Positions 26,742 through 35,722 of a stretch of 64,000 nucleotides of DNA are shown here, in pieces. The translations under genes and the position numbers were made by a program. Origin of the DNA: Candidatus Abyssobacteria bacterium SURF_17 (lineage in GTDB: Bacteria > Abyssobacteria > SURF-5); the NCBI GenBank assembly GCA_003598055.1, contig QZKI01000131.1, positions 1 through 64,000 of the forward strand. Reading direction: 5' to 3'. How positions within the stretch are numbered: position 1 is the stretch's first letter; each line of letters begins with the position of its first letter. The notes under the pieces were generated by a model. It ran no database searches. It saw only the letters and a program-made list of their open reading frames with translations, and had not been told where the DNA came from.

Positions 26742-27713
26742 TCAAACTTCCCCGAGAATGTCCTCGATGTAGTATTTTGAGAACAGGGCACTGACCGGAT
26801 TATTCGCCAGCGACTTGTCCTTTACGAACAGGGTGGACGTGGGAGCCTCGCTGTGCTGCGTGAAAATGAAATCCACACCGACGCAGAGTCCGACCACCAC
26901 ATTGACTTCCGTGCCCAGCCTGTTCAGGACGCACGCTTGTCCTATCGGGTTGCAGACTACTCCGCTCGAAGCGGTGATAAGGTCGTGCTCGGCGTGCCCG
27001 CCGACCTTGCAGCATACGGGACTGACTCTGAAAAACCTCCGCAGCAGGCGTGTGAGTATTTCCGCTTCCCGAAACATCTCCACGCAAAACGCCACCCCAA
27101 TGTGTTTGTATTCCATGCCCATGCAATAATATATGAATTCGGCCACGCGACACAACTTCCGGTGTGTCTCCGCCGATATGTCCATCGTTACTTCCATCGA
27201 ATGGTTGAACTTGGAATAACCATCGGCCGGAAAGAGGCTCCCCATCTGGGGCATGCAGTTTTCACCCTTCAGGCATAGTCGGTCGACACACTCAACGCAG
27301 TCAATGCGGGACAATTCACTTCCCGCCTGTGCGACTGCCCCACTCGCCGCCTCCGCCGGCAGGCCTTTCCGGGCGGGCTTTGCAGGTTGGCTTTCCAGAC
27401 CGTATCCGCTCCGCAATTGCCCACCGGTGAGCGCCGTCAAAACCTCCTCCACCTCGGCCGCAACGTCCTGCACCACCTTGATACCGTAAGAATCCACCCT
27501 CTGCACAAAATCCTCGTCTATCGCCCCACAGACAAACAGGTCAATCTCAAGGTCGACCAACTGAGCAATTCGCTCTTCCTCATTCATTCCCGTCGTATCT
27601 ACCGTTTTTTTCGAAATCACGGCGTTGTCTCTCACCTGGACGAGCAGTGTTTTGTCTGAATAAAGGCACCGGGGAGAAACCCGTGTGCCGAACAGTGGAA
27701 TAGCTACTCTCAC
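26742..27713 (-). CDS. NifX/NifB-like domain fused to DUF1847-like domain
   Basis: MRVAIPLFGTRVSPRCLYSDKTLLVQV...LFVCGAID; then CVECVDRLCLKGENCMPQ...EYKHIGVAFCVEMFREAEIL...VCCKVGGHAEHDL. Confidence 0.8.
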   Translation of the reverse strand: MRVAIPLFGTRVSPRCLYSDKTLLVQVRDNAVISKKTVDTTGMNEEERIAQLVDLEIDLFVCGAIDEDFVQRVDSYGIKVVQDVAAEVEEVLTALTGGQLRSGYGLESQPAKPARKGLPAEAASGAVAQAGSELSRIDCVECVDRLCLKGENCMPQMGSLFPADGYSKFNHSMEVTMDISAETHRKLCRVAEFIYYCMGMEYKHIGVAFCVEMFREAEILTRLLRRFFRVSPVCCKVGGHAEHDLITASSGVVCNPIGQACVLNRLGTEVNVVVGLCVGVDFIFTQHSEAPTSTLFVKDKSLANNPVSALFSKYYIEDILGEV

Positions 27714-27838
27714 GATTTCCTATCCGAAGCACCTCACCCGCGAAAGGCCACCTCTTGCTGACGCACGATGAGCCTTCCTTCTCTCAAACACGGGCATCGG
27801 TCTCCTTCCCGAAGACTTGTGCTGACACGTCCATCATG

Positions 27839-27855
27839 GGCAAGAACAATGCCAA
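27839..27855 (-). promoter_or_regulatory. Sigma54 (-24/-12) promoter, minus strand
   Basis: Reverse complement TTGGCATTGTTCTTGCC: GG-N10-GC, upstream of the minus-strand gene starting at 27713. Confidence 0.7.
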
Positions 27856-27962
27856 GAGTTTCGGAGTCCTCCCGTTGAAACGGAGACGCTGGAATTTCCG
27901 GTCACTATTCGGAATTCTCTTTCGCTTCTCCGTGAGAGGCCGAGCGATTTCTTCCGGTTGTC

Positions 27963-27986
27963 GTTGCAAAGTCTGTTGCATGCAAC
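27963..27986. promoter_or_regulatory. Putative activator-binding site shared by divergent sigma54 promoters
   Basis: GTTGCAAAGTCTGTTGCATGCAAC, three GTTGCA half-sites, two forming a perfect palindrome GTTGCATGCAAC (27975-27986). Confidence 0.55.
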
Positions 27987-28141
27987 GTGATGTCGCAGCC
28001 ATATGCATCAACAACTCGCGCCCGTGTCTCATGCGCAGGAACCCGGCAAGCTCAACGACCATTGACGCATTGCAGCAAAACACGCGGATTCTCTTCGGAA
28101 TTGCGCCAACAGCGCAGATGAGCCCAAAATCACTTCTCGCC

Positions 28142-28158
28142 GTGGCACAGTTCTTGCC
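28142..28158 (+). promoter_or_regulatory. Sigma54 (-24/-12) promoter upstream of qrcA
   Basis: GTGGCACAGTTCTTGCC: TGGCAC-N5-TTGC, GG-N10-GC. Confidence 0.8.
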
Positions 28159-28285
28159 CAAGATATTCAAGGACAGTGCGACACGCAATGTTCATTGATG
28201 TGCGGAAAAGCACCCGCGCCTGCCGCACCGAACAGCCGGTTGCGTTAATATAGGCCGGATGCGATGACGAGGTCACGATACCACA

Positions 28286-28924
28286 ATGAAAATGAGGGAT
28301 ATCTCAGAAAGCCAAAGACAGTTTGCACTGCTCGGCGGCATATTCGCCGCAGCGCTCGTCGTCTCTCTCATTATGGGATGGATTCTGTTTCCCAGTCTGG
28401 CGTATGCGCGGAAGGCGCAGCCTATCAATTACAACCCGCCCTTGCACGTCGAACAGATCGGAATCACGTGTGACACGTGCCACTTCTTCTATGAGGACGG
28501 CAGTTGGGCGGGAATCCCGACGCTGGAGACGTGCGTGGATTGCCACAGCGATATCATCGGCGCCTCGCCGGAAGAAGAGAAGTTCGTCAACGAATATGTG
28601 AAGAAGAACCGGGAAGTGAAGTGGGCGCTGTATGTGAAACAGCCGGAATGCGTGTCATTCTCGCACTCATCCCATGTCAGAATGGCCAAGATAGCGTGCG
28701 AGACATGCCACGGTCCACAGGGTCATTCCGACCCCAAAGACTACCTTGCCAACAGAATAACAAACTACAGCTACGTTGTGTACGATCCGCGAGTCCCGCT
28801 CAATGCGTTCACCATCATTCGAGACAAAGGAGAGACCGTTTGGGGAACCATGCGGATGGATGAGTGTACCGCCTGTCATCGTTCGCGGGGGACAAGCACT
28901 GCATGCTTTATTTGCCACAAGTAG
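28286..28924 (+). CDS. qrcA: Menaquinone reductase multiheme cytochrome c subunit QrcA
   Basis: N-terminal TM anchor and five CxxCH motifs (CDTCH, CVDCH, CETCH, CTACH, CFICH); followed by QrcBCD-like genes. Confidence 0.85.
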   Translation: MKMRDISESQRQFALLGGIFAAALVVSLIMGWILFPSLAYARKAQPINYNPPLHVEQIGITCDTCHFFYEDGSWAGIPTLETCVDCHSDIIGASPEEEKFVNEYVKKNREVKWALYVKQPECVSFSHSSHVRMAKIACETCHGPQGHSDPKDYLANRITNYSYVVYDPRVPLNAFTIIRDKGETVWGTMRMDECTACHRSRGTSTACFICHK

Positions 28925-28966
28925 GAACGCATGGCCCATGCACGAGGAACCAAGAGGCATAAGAGC

Positions 28967-31357
28967 ATGAACGTTGACCGAAGAACATTTGTGAAAGGAA
29001 TGGCCCTGGCGGGGGGCGGCGCGCTCGGCATAATGCTGTCACCGACGCCGTGGTATCTGATAAGAGACCTCGCCTTCTGGACGCAAAATTGGCCATGGGT
29101 GCCGGCCCCAGCCCCGGGCGAACCTTCATTCGAAAAGTCGATCTGCCGTATCTGCGACGGTGGATGCGGCATCAACGTGCGGAAAGTAGACATGCGCCTC
29201 GTGCGTATAGATGGTGATAAAGAGCATCCCGTGAACCAAGGCTCGATTTGCCCGATGGGCGCTGCGGCGCTTCAGATGCTGTATGGCCCTTCGCGCACGA
29301 AGGTCCCTCTGCGGCGGGTCGGCCCGAGAGAAAACCCGGAGTGGAGGCCTATAACCTGGGCCGAGGCCATCAGAGAGGTCGCCCTCAAAGTCAGACAACT
29401 CCGCGCCGCTGGGAGACCCCACGAGCTCGCCTGCATAACAAACAGCGCACATAGCACGGTCAACCAGTTCTTCGAACGGTTCCTGCACGCGGTGGGCTCA
29501 CGGAACTTCATGCAAATGAACTCTGCACTTGAGGCCCACAGCACCGTTCTCGCTCTGATGCAGGGTGTCGATGAAGGCATAGCATACGATATCGAGAACG
29601 CGCGATATCTCTTGAGCTTCGGATGCAATTTGCTCGAAGGGTGGGGGGCATGCGGTCGGATGTATCATGCACACGCAAATCGGTCCGCACATGAAGGCGG
29701 CAACAGCCTCGAAATCGTCCAGATAGAGCCGAACCTTTCGGTGACGGCAAGCAAGGCCTCCCGCTGGATTCCCATCAAACCGGGAACCGATGCCGCGCTC
29801 GCCCTCAGCATCGCGCACGTGTTGATATCCGACGGGCTCTATGACAAGACATTCGTTGAACGACATACGTTCGGGTTTGAAGATTGGAAGGATTCCGACG
29901 GCAAGCGACGCCGAGGATTCAAATCAGAAGTCCTTGGCCGCTACTCGCCGCGTTCGGTCGAACTCATTACCCAGGTGCCGGCGAACGTCATTGAAGAGGT
30001 CGCTCACGAGTTCGCCGCGAACCAGCCGGCGCTCGCCCTGGGTGGAAGATGCGATGGCAGCTTGTTTGCCGGCATCTACGAGTTGATGGCAATCCACAGC
30101 CTCAACGCGCTTGCGGGAAATCTCTCGCGGCCCGGCGGAATCTTTCTGCAATGCGATGTCCCGCTGAAGTCGCTGTCACCGGTGAAGATGGATGAGCAAG
30201 CCGAGCAGGGCTTCGCGATACCCCGCAGTGACGGAGCTGGGAGCAAAGAGCATCCTCTCGCCCGACACTTGCCACACAACCTCGACGCCGGCAAGGTCGG
30301 CGTACTCCTCATACATGAGGTGAACCCCTCGTACGCTTTGCCCAACCGGAAAGTCGCACGCGCCATTTTCGAGGACATTCCGTACATTGTCAGCTTCTCC
30401 TCTTTCATTGATGAAAGCTCCATGCAGGCGGACCTGATTCTTCCCATCTCGACCCCGCTGGAGCGATGGGATGACCACACCGGCGCCCCCGGGATTCCAT
30501 ACCCAATTTACGGCCTGAGCCATCCACTCGTGAATCCGCTCTATGAAAGCAGGAACGCCGGAGATGTTCTCATAGAGATTGCCCGTGAGCTGGGAGGCAC
30601 AATCGCAGAGTCATTCCCGTGGAACAATACGGTCGAAGCTCTTAGAGAACGAGCTGCGGGATTGTATGAATCCGGAACAGGGGTTATCCACACCGCCGAA
30701 TTCTCGGCGACATACATGAGCCAGACAGCTACCCCGACGGAAGTAAAGTCTTTTCCGACATTTTCTGATTTCTGGAATGCGCTCGTTAAGAACTGTTGTT
30801 GGTCCGACCCACAATGCACGACCGATCAGTTGGAACAGACTCTTAAGACTCCCGGCAAAAAATTTGAATTCTTCAGCCAGCGATTGCAGAAGACCTTCGG
30901 GTACAGCAATGACCTCGAATGTATGCCTCACTATCATGAGCCGCCGCCCAACCCGCAAGGGTTCGACCTGTTGATTATGCCTGAAAACCTGATAACCATG
31001 GCCGATAACGGCCTCGGCACACCGCCCCTCCTCATCAAACAGCTCAGCAATGATGTGCTGTCGGAAAACGACTTGTTTGTTCAGGTTAACCCCATTACTG
31101 CCATGTACCAGGGATTGAAGGATGGCGAAAGCGTGATCCTCGAATCTCCAGCAGGCAAGGTTCGGGTGCGCATACACACGTTCGCCGGAGTGCGGGAGGG
31201 AGTGGTGCTGATCCCACTCGGCTTCGGCCACACGGCATATGACCGGTTTCTGCGCAACAAAGGCGTGAATGCGCTTGAGATATTTGATGCAAAGATGGAT
31301 ACCGTCAGCGGCCTCGCCGTCTGGTGGGCCGTGCCCGGGAAAATATACAAGGTGTGA
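28967..31357 (+). CDS. qrcB: Menaquinone reductase molybdopterin-oxidoreductase-like subunit QrcB
   Basis: Tat signal NVDRRTFVKGMALAGGG; ICRICDGGCGINV cluster; molybdopterin oxidoreductase fold sequence; gene context. Confidence 0.85.
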   Translation: MNVDRRTFVKGMALAGGGALGIMLSPTPWYLIRDLAFWTQNWPWVPAPAPGEPSFEKSICRICDGGCGINVRKVDMRLVRIDGDKEHPVNQGSICPMGAAALQMLYGPSRTKVPLRRVGPRENPEWRPITWAEAIREVALKVRQLRAAGRPHELACITNSAHSTVNQFFERFLHAVGSRNFMQMNSALEAHSTVLALMQGVDEGIAYDIENARYLLSFGCNLLEGWGACGRMYHAHANRSAHEGGNSLEIVQIEPNLSVTASKASRWIPIKPGTDAALALSIAHVLISDGLYDKTFVERHTFGFEDWKDSDGKRRRGFKSEVLGRYSPRSVELITQVPANVIEEVAHEFAANQPALALGGRCDGSLFAGIYELMAIHSLNALAGNLSRPGGIFLQCDVPLKSLSPVKMDEQAEQGFAIPRSDGAGSKEHPLARHLPHNLDAGKVGVLLIHEVNPSYALPNRKVARAIFEDIPYIVSFSSFIDESSMQADLILPISTPLERWDDHTGAPGIPYPIYGLSHPLVNPLYESRNAGDVLIEIARELGGTIAESFPWNNTVEALRERAAGLYESGTGVIHTAEFSATYMSQTATPTEVKSFPTFSDFWNALVKNCCWSDPQCTTDQLEQTLKTPGKKFEFFSQRLQKTFGYSNDLECMPHYHEPPPNPQGFDLLIMPENLITMADNGLGTPPLLIKQLSNDVLSENDLFVQVNPITAMYQGLKDGESVILESPAGKVRVRIHTFAGVREGVVLIPLGFGHTAYDRFLRNKGVNALEIFDAKMDTVSGLAVWWAVPGKIYKV

Positions 31358-31364
31358 GCTAACC

Positions 31365-32114
31365 ATGAAAACTGAGTCCGGCGACCAGAGAATCGCGCGA
31401 TACGGAATGACGATAGATGTGGATAAGTGCACCGGATGCGGCACGTGCGCAGTCGTCTGCCATATGGAGAACAACGTCCCGTTCACGGTCGATGAGAGCG
31501 ACAAATCCCGCAATATGGCTTGGATGCGGATTTACAAGGTGGATAACGGATTGGATTACCCGCACGTGCGCGTTGTCTATTTTCCGCGCCCGTGCATGCA
31601 GTGCGACCATCACACGCCGTGCGTTTCTGTGTGTCCCGCCAGCGCCACCAACTATGACGGTCTCACGGGAATTGTGGATCAGATAAACACACGCTGCATT
31701 GGATGCCGCTATTGCATGGCAGCGTGCCCATACATGGTGCGCTGCTTCAACTGGTGGGACCCGGTCTGGCCGAAAGACATGGAGAAGCATCTGAATCCGG
31801 ACGTCGCGCCGAGAATGCGCGGTGTGGTGGAAAAATGCACGTTCTGTTCGCACCGCTACCTGAAGGCAAAGGACAAGGCTCACAATGAAGGAAGAGACTA
31901 CCTACGGGAAGATGAATATGTGCCCGCTTGCGTCGAGGCGTGTCCCGTAGGAGCGATGCGCTTCGGCGACCTGAACAATCCGGAGCATGCCGTAGCGCAG
32001 CTCATCCAAAGTCCGCGGGCCTTCCGGTTACTGGAGAATCTTCACACTGAACCGAAGGTCTACTACCTCAGTTCTTATGAATGGGTGAGAAAGCTTGCAG
32101 ATAATTTCGCGTGA
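31365..32114 (+). CDS. qrcC: Menaquinone reductase iron-sulfur subunit QrcC
   Basis: Ferredoxin motifs CTGCGTCAVVCH, CMQCDHHTPCVSVCP, CIGCRYCMAACPY, CTFCSHRY. Confidence 0.87.
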   Translation: MKTESGDQRIARYGMTIDVDKCTGCGTCAVVCHMENNVPFTVDESDKSRNMAWMRIYKVDNGLDYPHVRVVYFPRPCMQCDHHTPCVSVCPASATNYDGLTGIVDQINTRCIGCRYCMAACPYMVRCFNWWDPVWPKDMEKHLNPDVAPRMRGVVEKCTFCSHRYLKAKDKAHNEGRDYLREDEYVPACVEACPVGAMRFGDLNNPEHAVAQLIQSPRAFRLLENLHTEPKVYYLSSYEWVRKLADNFA

Positions 32115-32166
32115 CAGCGGCCGTCCAAGAGCCACGGGATAACCCGAGAATGAACAAAGGAACACC

Positions 32167-33393
32167 ATGACTTCAGAGCACACCACACCGAAACTCGAAC
32201 GATGTTCCCGGCAGAAGTTCCTCGTTTGGCTGTCCGTATGGGGATTGCTGCTGGCATGGGGACTGTACGGCGCATTCCTCTGCCTGTTCAAAGGCCTGAA
32301 TCAGACGGGCATGAACAACTATTTCGTCTTCGGACTCTGGATAACCGTTGACCTCGCAATCATAGCGCTGGGGGCCGGCGCCTTTTTCAGCGGGTTCCTC
32401 TTCTATATCCTCAAAGTGGACCATCTCAAAGACTTGATAGGGGCGGCTGTCGTCATAGGGTTTATCTGCTACAGCGGCGCCATTGGAATGCTCACCATTG
32501 ACATCGGGCAGCCGTTGCGCGGCTACTTCAGTTTCTGGCACGCTAACGTGCACTCGATGCTTACGGAAGTGATTTTCTGCATAACCTGTTATCTGTTTGT
32601 TCTTACAATCGAGTTCACGCCGCTGATTCTTGAGAACAAGCGATTGAGCGAATTCCCCCTGTTCAAGTACATCGGCGAAAACCTCCATGGAATCATGGCG
32701 GTGTTCGCGCTGGTGGGGACCTTTCTGTCATTCTTCCATCAAGGGTCGCTCGGCGGAATGTTCGGCGTCTTGTTCGCGCGGCCATTCGCGTATCGTACCG
32801 GCGTCGCCATCTGGCCGTGGACATTTTTCCTCTTCATATTGTCGGCCATTGCCTCGGGTCCGGCACTGACCACGCTCGTGGTCTGGACAACACAGAAGGT
32901 GACCGGAAAACAACTCGTGCGCAGGTCCACGCTGTCAAAACTTGCAAAACTCTCAGCGACGTTATTCTTCGTATATCTGATTTTGAAGGCAGCCGACACC
33001 GTGTATTGGGCAAATGTCACCGCGCCACAGATGGGATTCGCGTTTACTCGGTTCTATCAGGGACCCTACGGAATGGAGCTGTTGTTCCTCGAGCTGTTTG
33101 TCTTCGGGCTGCTGCCGGCCGTGCTCCTGCTGATTCCCAAGGCGCGCGAGCACGATTTTTCGCTCGTCATCGGATGTCTGTTCATCTGCATGGGTATCGT
33201 CCTCAATCGTTTTGTTATGACGGTGCAGACTCTTTCAATACCCGTGCTCCCGTTTGAAAAGTTCGTCGCGTATGCGCCGACCTGGCAGGAATGGGCCGTT
33301 GCAGCGGCGGTTCTCGGATATGGGGTCATCGTGTATTCGCTCAGCTATCGGTACCTTCACCTCTTTCCCCGGGAACATGAGCTGAACGCATAG
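32167..33393 (+). CDS. qrcD: Menaquinone reductase integral membrane subunit QrcD (NrfD/PsrC family)
   Basis: Multi-TM NrfD-like: VDLAIIALGAGAFFSGFLFYIL...FTPLILENKRLSEFPLF. Confidence 0.87.
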   Translation: MTSEHTTPKLERCSRQKFLVWLSVWGLLLAWGLYGAFLCLFKGLNQTGMNNYFVFGLWITVDLAIIALGAGAFFSGFLFYILKVDHLKDLIGAAVVIGFICYSGAIGMLTIDIGQPLRGYFSFWHANVHSMLTEVIFCITCYLFVLTIEFTPLILENKRLSEFPLFKYIGENLHGIMAVFALVGTFLSFFHQGSLGGMFGVLFARPFAYRTGVAIWPWTFFLFILSAIASGPALTTLVVWTTQKVTGKQLVRRSTLSKLAKLSATLFFVYLILKAADTVYWANVTAPQMGFAFTRFYQGPYGMELLFLELFVFGLLPAVLLLIPKAREHDFSLVIGCLFICMGIVLNRFVMTVQTLSIPVLPFEKFVAYAPTWQEWAVAAAVLGYGVIVYSLSYRYLHLFPREHELNA

Positions 33394-33424
33394 GGTTGAA
33401 TTCGAACGAAAGGAGTGAAGAAGC

Positions 33425-33649
33425 GTGCTGCCAACAACGTTCGAGTTCCGATGGGATGCCGGTCATATGATCTTTTTCGGCGTCTTCTACGCAGTGGTCA
33501 TCGCAATATTCACGAGTCTCGTCTATGTTGCGGTCAAATCCATCATTGACGTGTATCGAGACATGACAGCCAGGAACGAAGCCAATGCCTCAGAGCATCC
33601 GGAACACCCGCACGAAGCAACGAACGAGGCTGTCATAGCGAAGAGTTGA
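33425..33649 (+). CDS. Small single-TM protein between qrc and tmc genes
   Basis: 74 aa, GTG start with upstream GGAG; TM segment HMIFFGVFYAVVIAIFTSLVYVAV; co-directional and tightly spaced. Confidence 0.6.
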   Translation: MLPTTFEFRWDAGHMIFFGVFYAVVIAIFTSLVYVAVKSIIDVYRDMTARNEANASEHPEHPHEATNEAVIAKS

Positions 33650-33696
33650 GGCGAAAGCATGGGAGTATCTGATACAAAGGCCGAATCGAGAGAGGG

Positions 33697-35016
33697 ATGG
33701 ATGATTTGATGGAAACATTAGGCGCAATCAAAACAACGGTCGCAGTGAATAGCGCGTCTGTCGGCGATACGTGGGATTGGGAGACCGCAGAAAAACGGAT
33801 CGCTGACCTTCTGGAAATCAGGGGACGCTTTGCCGAAGTGCACGAGGTGACCGTAAGCGCAGACGGGGAGAAAATCGCCGCTCCCGTTAAGACGGATGAT
33901 GGAAATTTCACCGCATGCGTGAACGGTGAGGTCTGGCCTGAGATGTTTGAGCTTCTATGGTATCTCAAATTCAGCCCGGACGGAAAGCTGACGGCCTTAA
34001 CGAAAAGCGACGACCAGTGGACCATCGCGGTGGACGGCGAATGCTGGGAGGAGAAGTTCGAGTACATCTGGAACACTCAATTCAGCGCCGACGGTAAGGT
34101 CATCGCGGCTCAGGCGAAACGCGAAATGGATTATCTGATTGTCGTAAACGGAGCCGTCTGGAGCAACATATTCGTTTCAACCCGAGGACTGGCCGTGAGC
34201 AATGATGGAAGGAAGGTTGCAGCGGTGGTTCAGGCGGTCCCGCTCAAAGAGGCGGACATTTTCGGTTTCCTCGAGGGCACATGGACCCTCGCAGTAAATG
34301 ACAAGAAATGGGATAGGAATTTCATCAATGTGTACCGCCCCACCATCAGTCCCGACGGGAGACACGTGGCCGCAGAGGTGCGGTTGGATATCTGTGAGTA
34401 TACGGTTGCAACAGACGGCGAGCCATGGCAACAACGATTCGGCTGTGTCTGGGAACCCCTGTTCAGGGGTAACCAATCGCTGCTTGCTCCCGTCAGAGTC
34501 GACGGAAACTGGACCTTGGCTGAGAACGGACGCCTCATCTGGAAAGGAGCCTATAATCAACTCTGGTACCAGAGATTCAGCCCGGACGGAAGCAGAATAG
34601 CTGCAGTGGTTTCCCCCGCCTTCGGCAAGTGGACCATCGCTGTGGACGATAAACTGTGGAAAAAGACCTACAATGACGCTGTACTGGAGCCGTTCTTTTC
34701 GCCCGATGGACGGCGGGTGGCAGCTATTGTCAAGGATCAGAACAGATGGACGATTGCCGTCGACGGCATACCCTGGACCGAGACGTTCGATATGGTGTGG
34801 AATCCGGTGTTCAGCCCCGACGGAAACGATGTCATCGCGAAGGTCAATAAGAACGGGCGGTTTACGATTGCCCTGAATGGAAGGGCGTGGAGACGCGATT
34901 TCGAGGCGGTGTGGGAGCCCGTGTTCAGCCCAGACGGAACAAAGGTCCTTGTCAAAGCCGTCGAAGATGGAAAGTATTATCGGCGCGTCGTTCCCATACA
35001 GGAACTCATGGGTTGA
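33697..35016 (+). CDS. tmcD: TmcD-like tryptophan-rich beta-propeller protein
   Basis: About ten repeats of WTIAVDGxxWxxxFxxxWxPxFSPDGxxxAA; next to TmcC/TmcB-like genes. Confidence 0.75.
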   Translation: MDDLMETLGAIKTTVAVNSASVGDTWDWETAEKRIADLLEIRGRFAEVHEVTVSADGEKIAAPVKTDDGNFTACVNGEVWPEMFELLWYLKFSPDGKLTALTKSDDQWTIAVDGECWEEKFEYIWNTQFSADGKVIAAQAKREMDYLIVVNGAVWSNIFVSTRGLAVSNDGRKVAAVVQAVPLKEADIFGFLEGTWTLAVNDKKWDRNFINVYRPTISPDGRHVAAEVRLDICEYTVATDGEPWQQRFGCVWEPLFRGNQSLLAPVRVDGNWTLAENGRLIWKGAYNQLWYQRFSPDGSRIAAVVSPAFGKWTIAVDDKLWKKTYNDAVLEPFFSPDGRRVAAIVKDQNRWTIAVDGIPWTETFDMVWNPVFSPDGNDVIAKVNKNGRFTIALNGRAWRRDFEAVWEPVFSPDGTKVLVKAVEDGKYYRRVVPIQELMG

Positions 35017-35038
35017 AAACGCTAGAGGAGAACATGAG

Positions 35039-35686
35039 ATGTACGAATTCGCTCGAGGACCGCTGGTTTGGATAGCGCTGCTCGTTTTTGCGGGCGGATG
35101 CCTGTACCGCCTTGTCTGGATGGTCCGGGCAGCCAAACAAGACAAGGTGGTTATTCCTTACATGAGCTGGAAATACGGCCTGCGCTCGCTCCTCCACTGG
35201 ATTGTTCCGTTCGCAAGCCGCAACATGAGGCTGCATCCCGTGATGACCGTCGTCACGTTCGTCTTTCATATCTGCTTGCTGCTGACCCCGATTTTCCTCC
35301 TTGCCCATAACGTGCTGTGGCAACAGTCATGGGGCGTCAGTTGGTGGAGCCTGCCGTCCCGTTTGGCAGACGTCATGACGGTCGCAGTGATGGCAGGCGG
35401 CATATTCTTCATCGGGAGAAGGCTGAGGTTGCCGGAGGTCCGCAACGTCACGGACTACTCCGACTACCTCCTGATTGCCGTGGTATTAGCCCCGTTCGTG
35501 ACGGGATTCATTGCATCTCAACAATGGTTTGCTTACAGGACAATGGTGATCCTTCACATGTGGACGGGCGCCCTCATGCTCATGGCAATTCCGTTCACAC
35601 GACTGAGCCACATGCTGTATTTCATATTCACCAGAATGTACATGGGCTCTGAATTTGGCGCGGTCCGAAACGCCAAGGACTGGTAA
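35039..35686 (+). CDS. tmcC: TmcC-like membrane cytochrome b (NarI-type)
   Basis: Multi-TM, VTFVFHICLLLTPIFLLAHNVLW, MVILHMWTGALMLMAIPFTRLSHML. Confidence 0.78.
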   Translation: MYEFARGPLVWIALLVFAGGCLYRLVWMVRAAKQDKVVIPYMSWKYGLRSLLHWIVPFASRNMRLHPVMTVVTFVFHICLLLTPIFLLAHNVLWQQSWGVSWWSLPSRLADVMTVAVMAGGIFFIGRRLRLPEVRNVTDYSDYLLIAVVLAPFVTGFIASQQWFAYRTMVILHMWTGALMLMAIPFTRLSHMLYFIFTRMYMGSEFGAVRNAKDW

Positions 35687-35722
35687 TGTCCTCGCGAGCC
35701 CTTGAAATGGAGGGTGTTAAAC

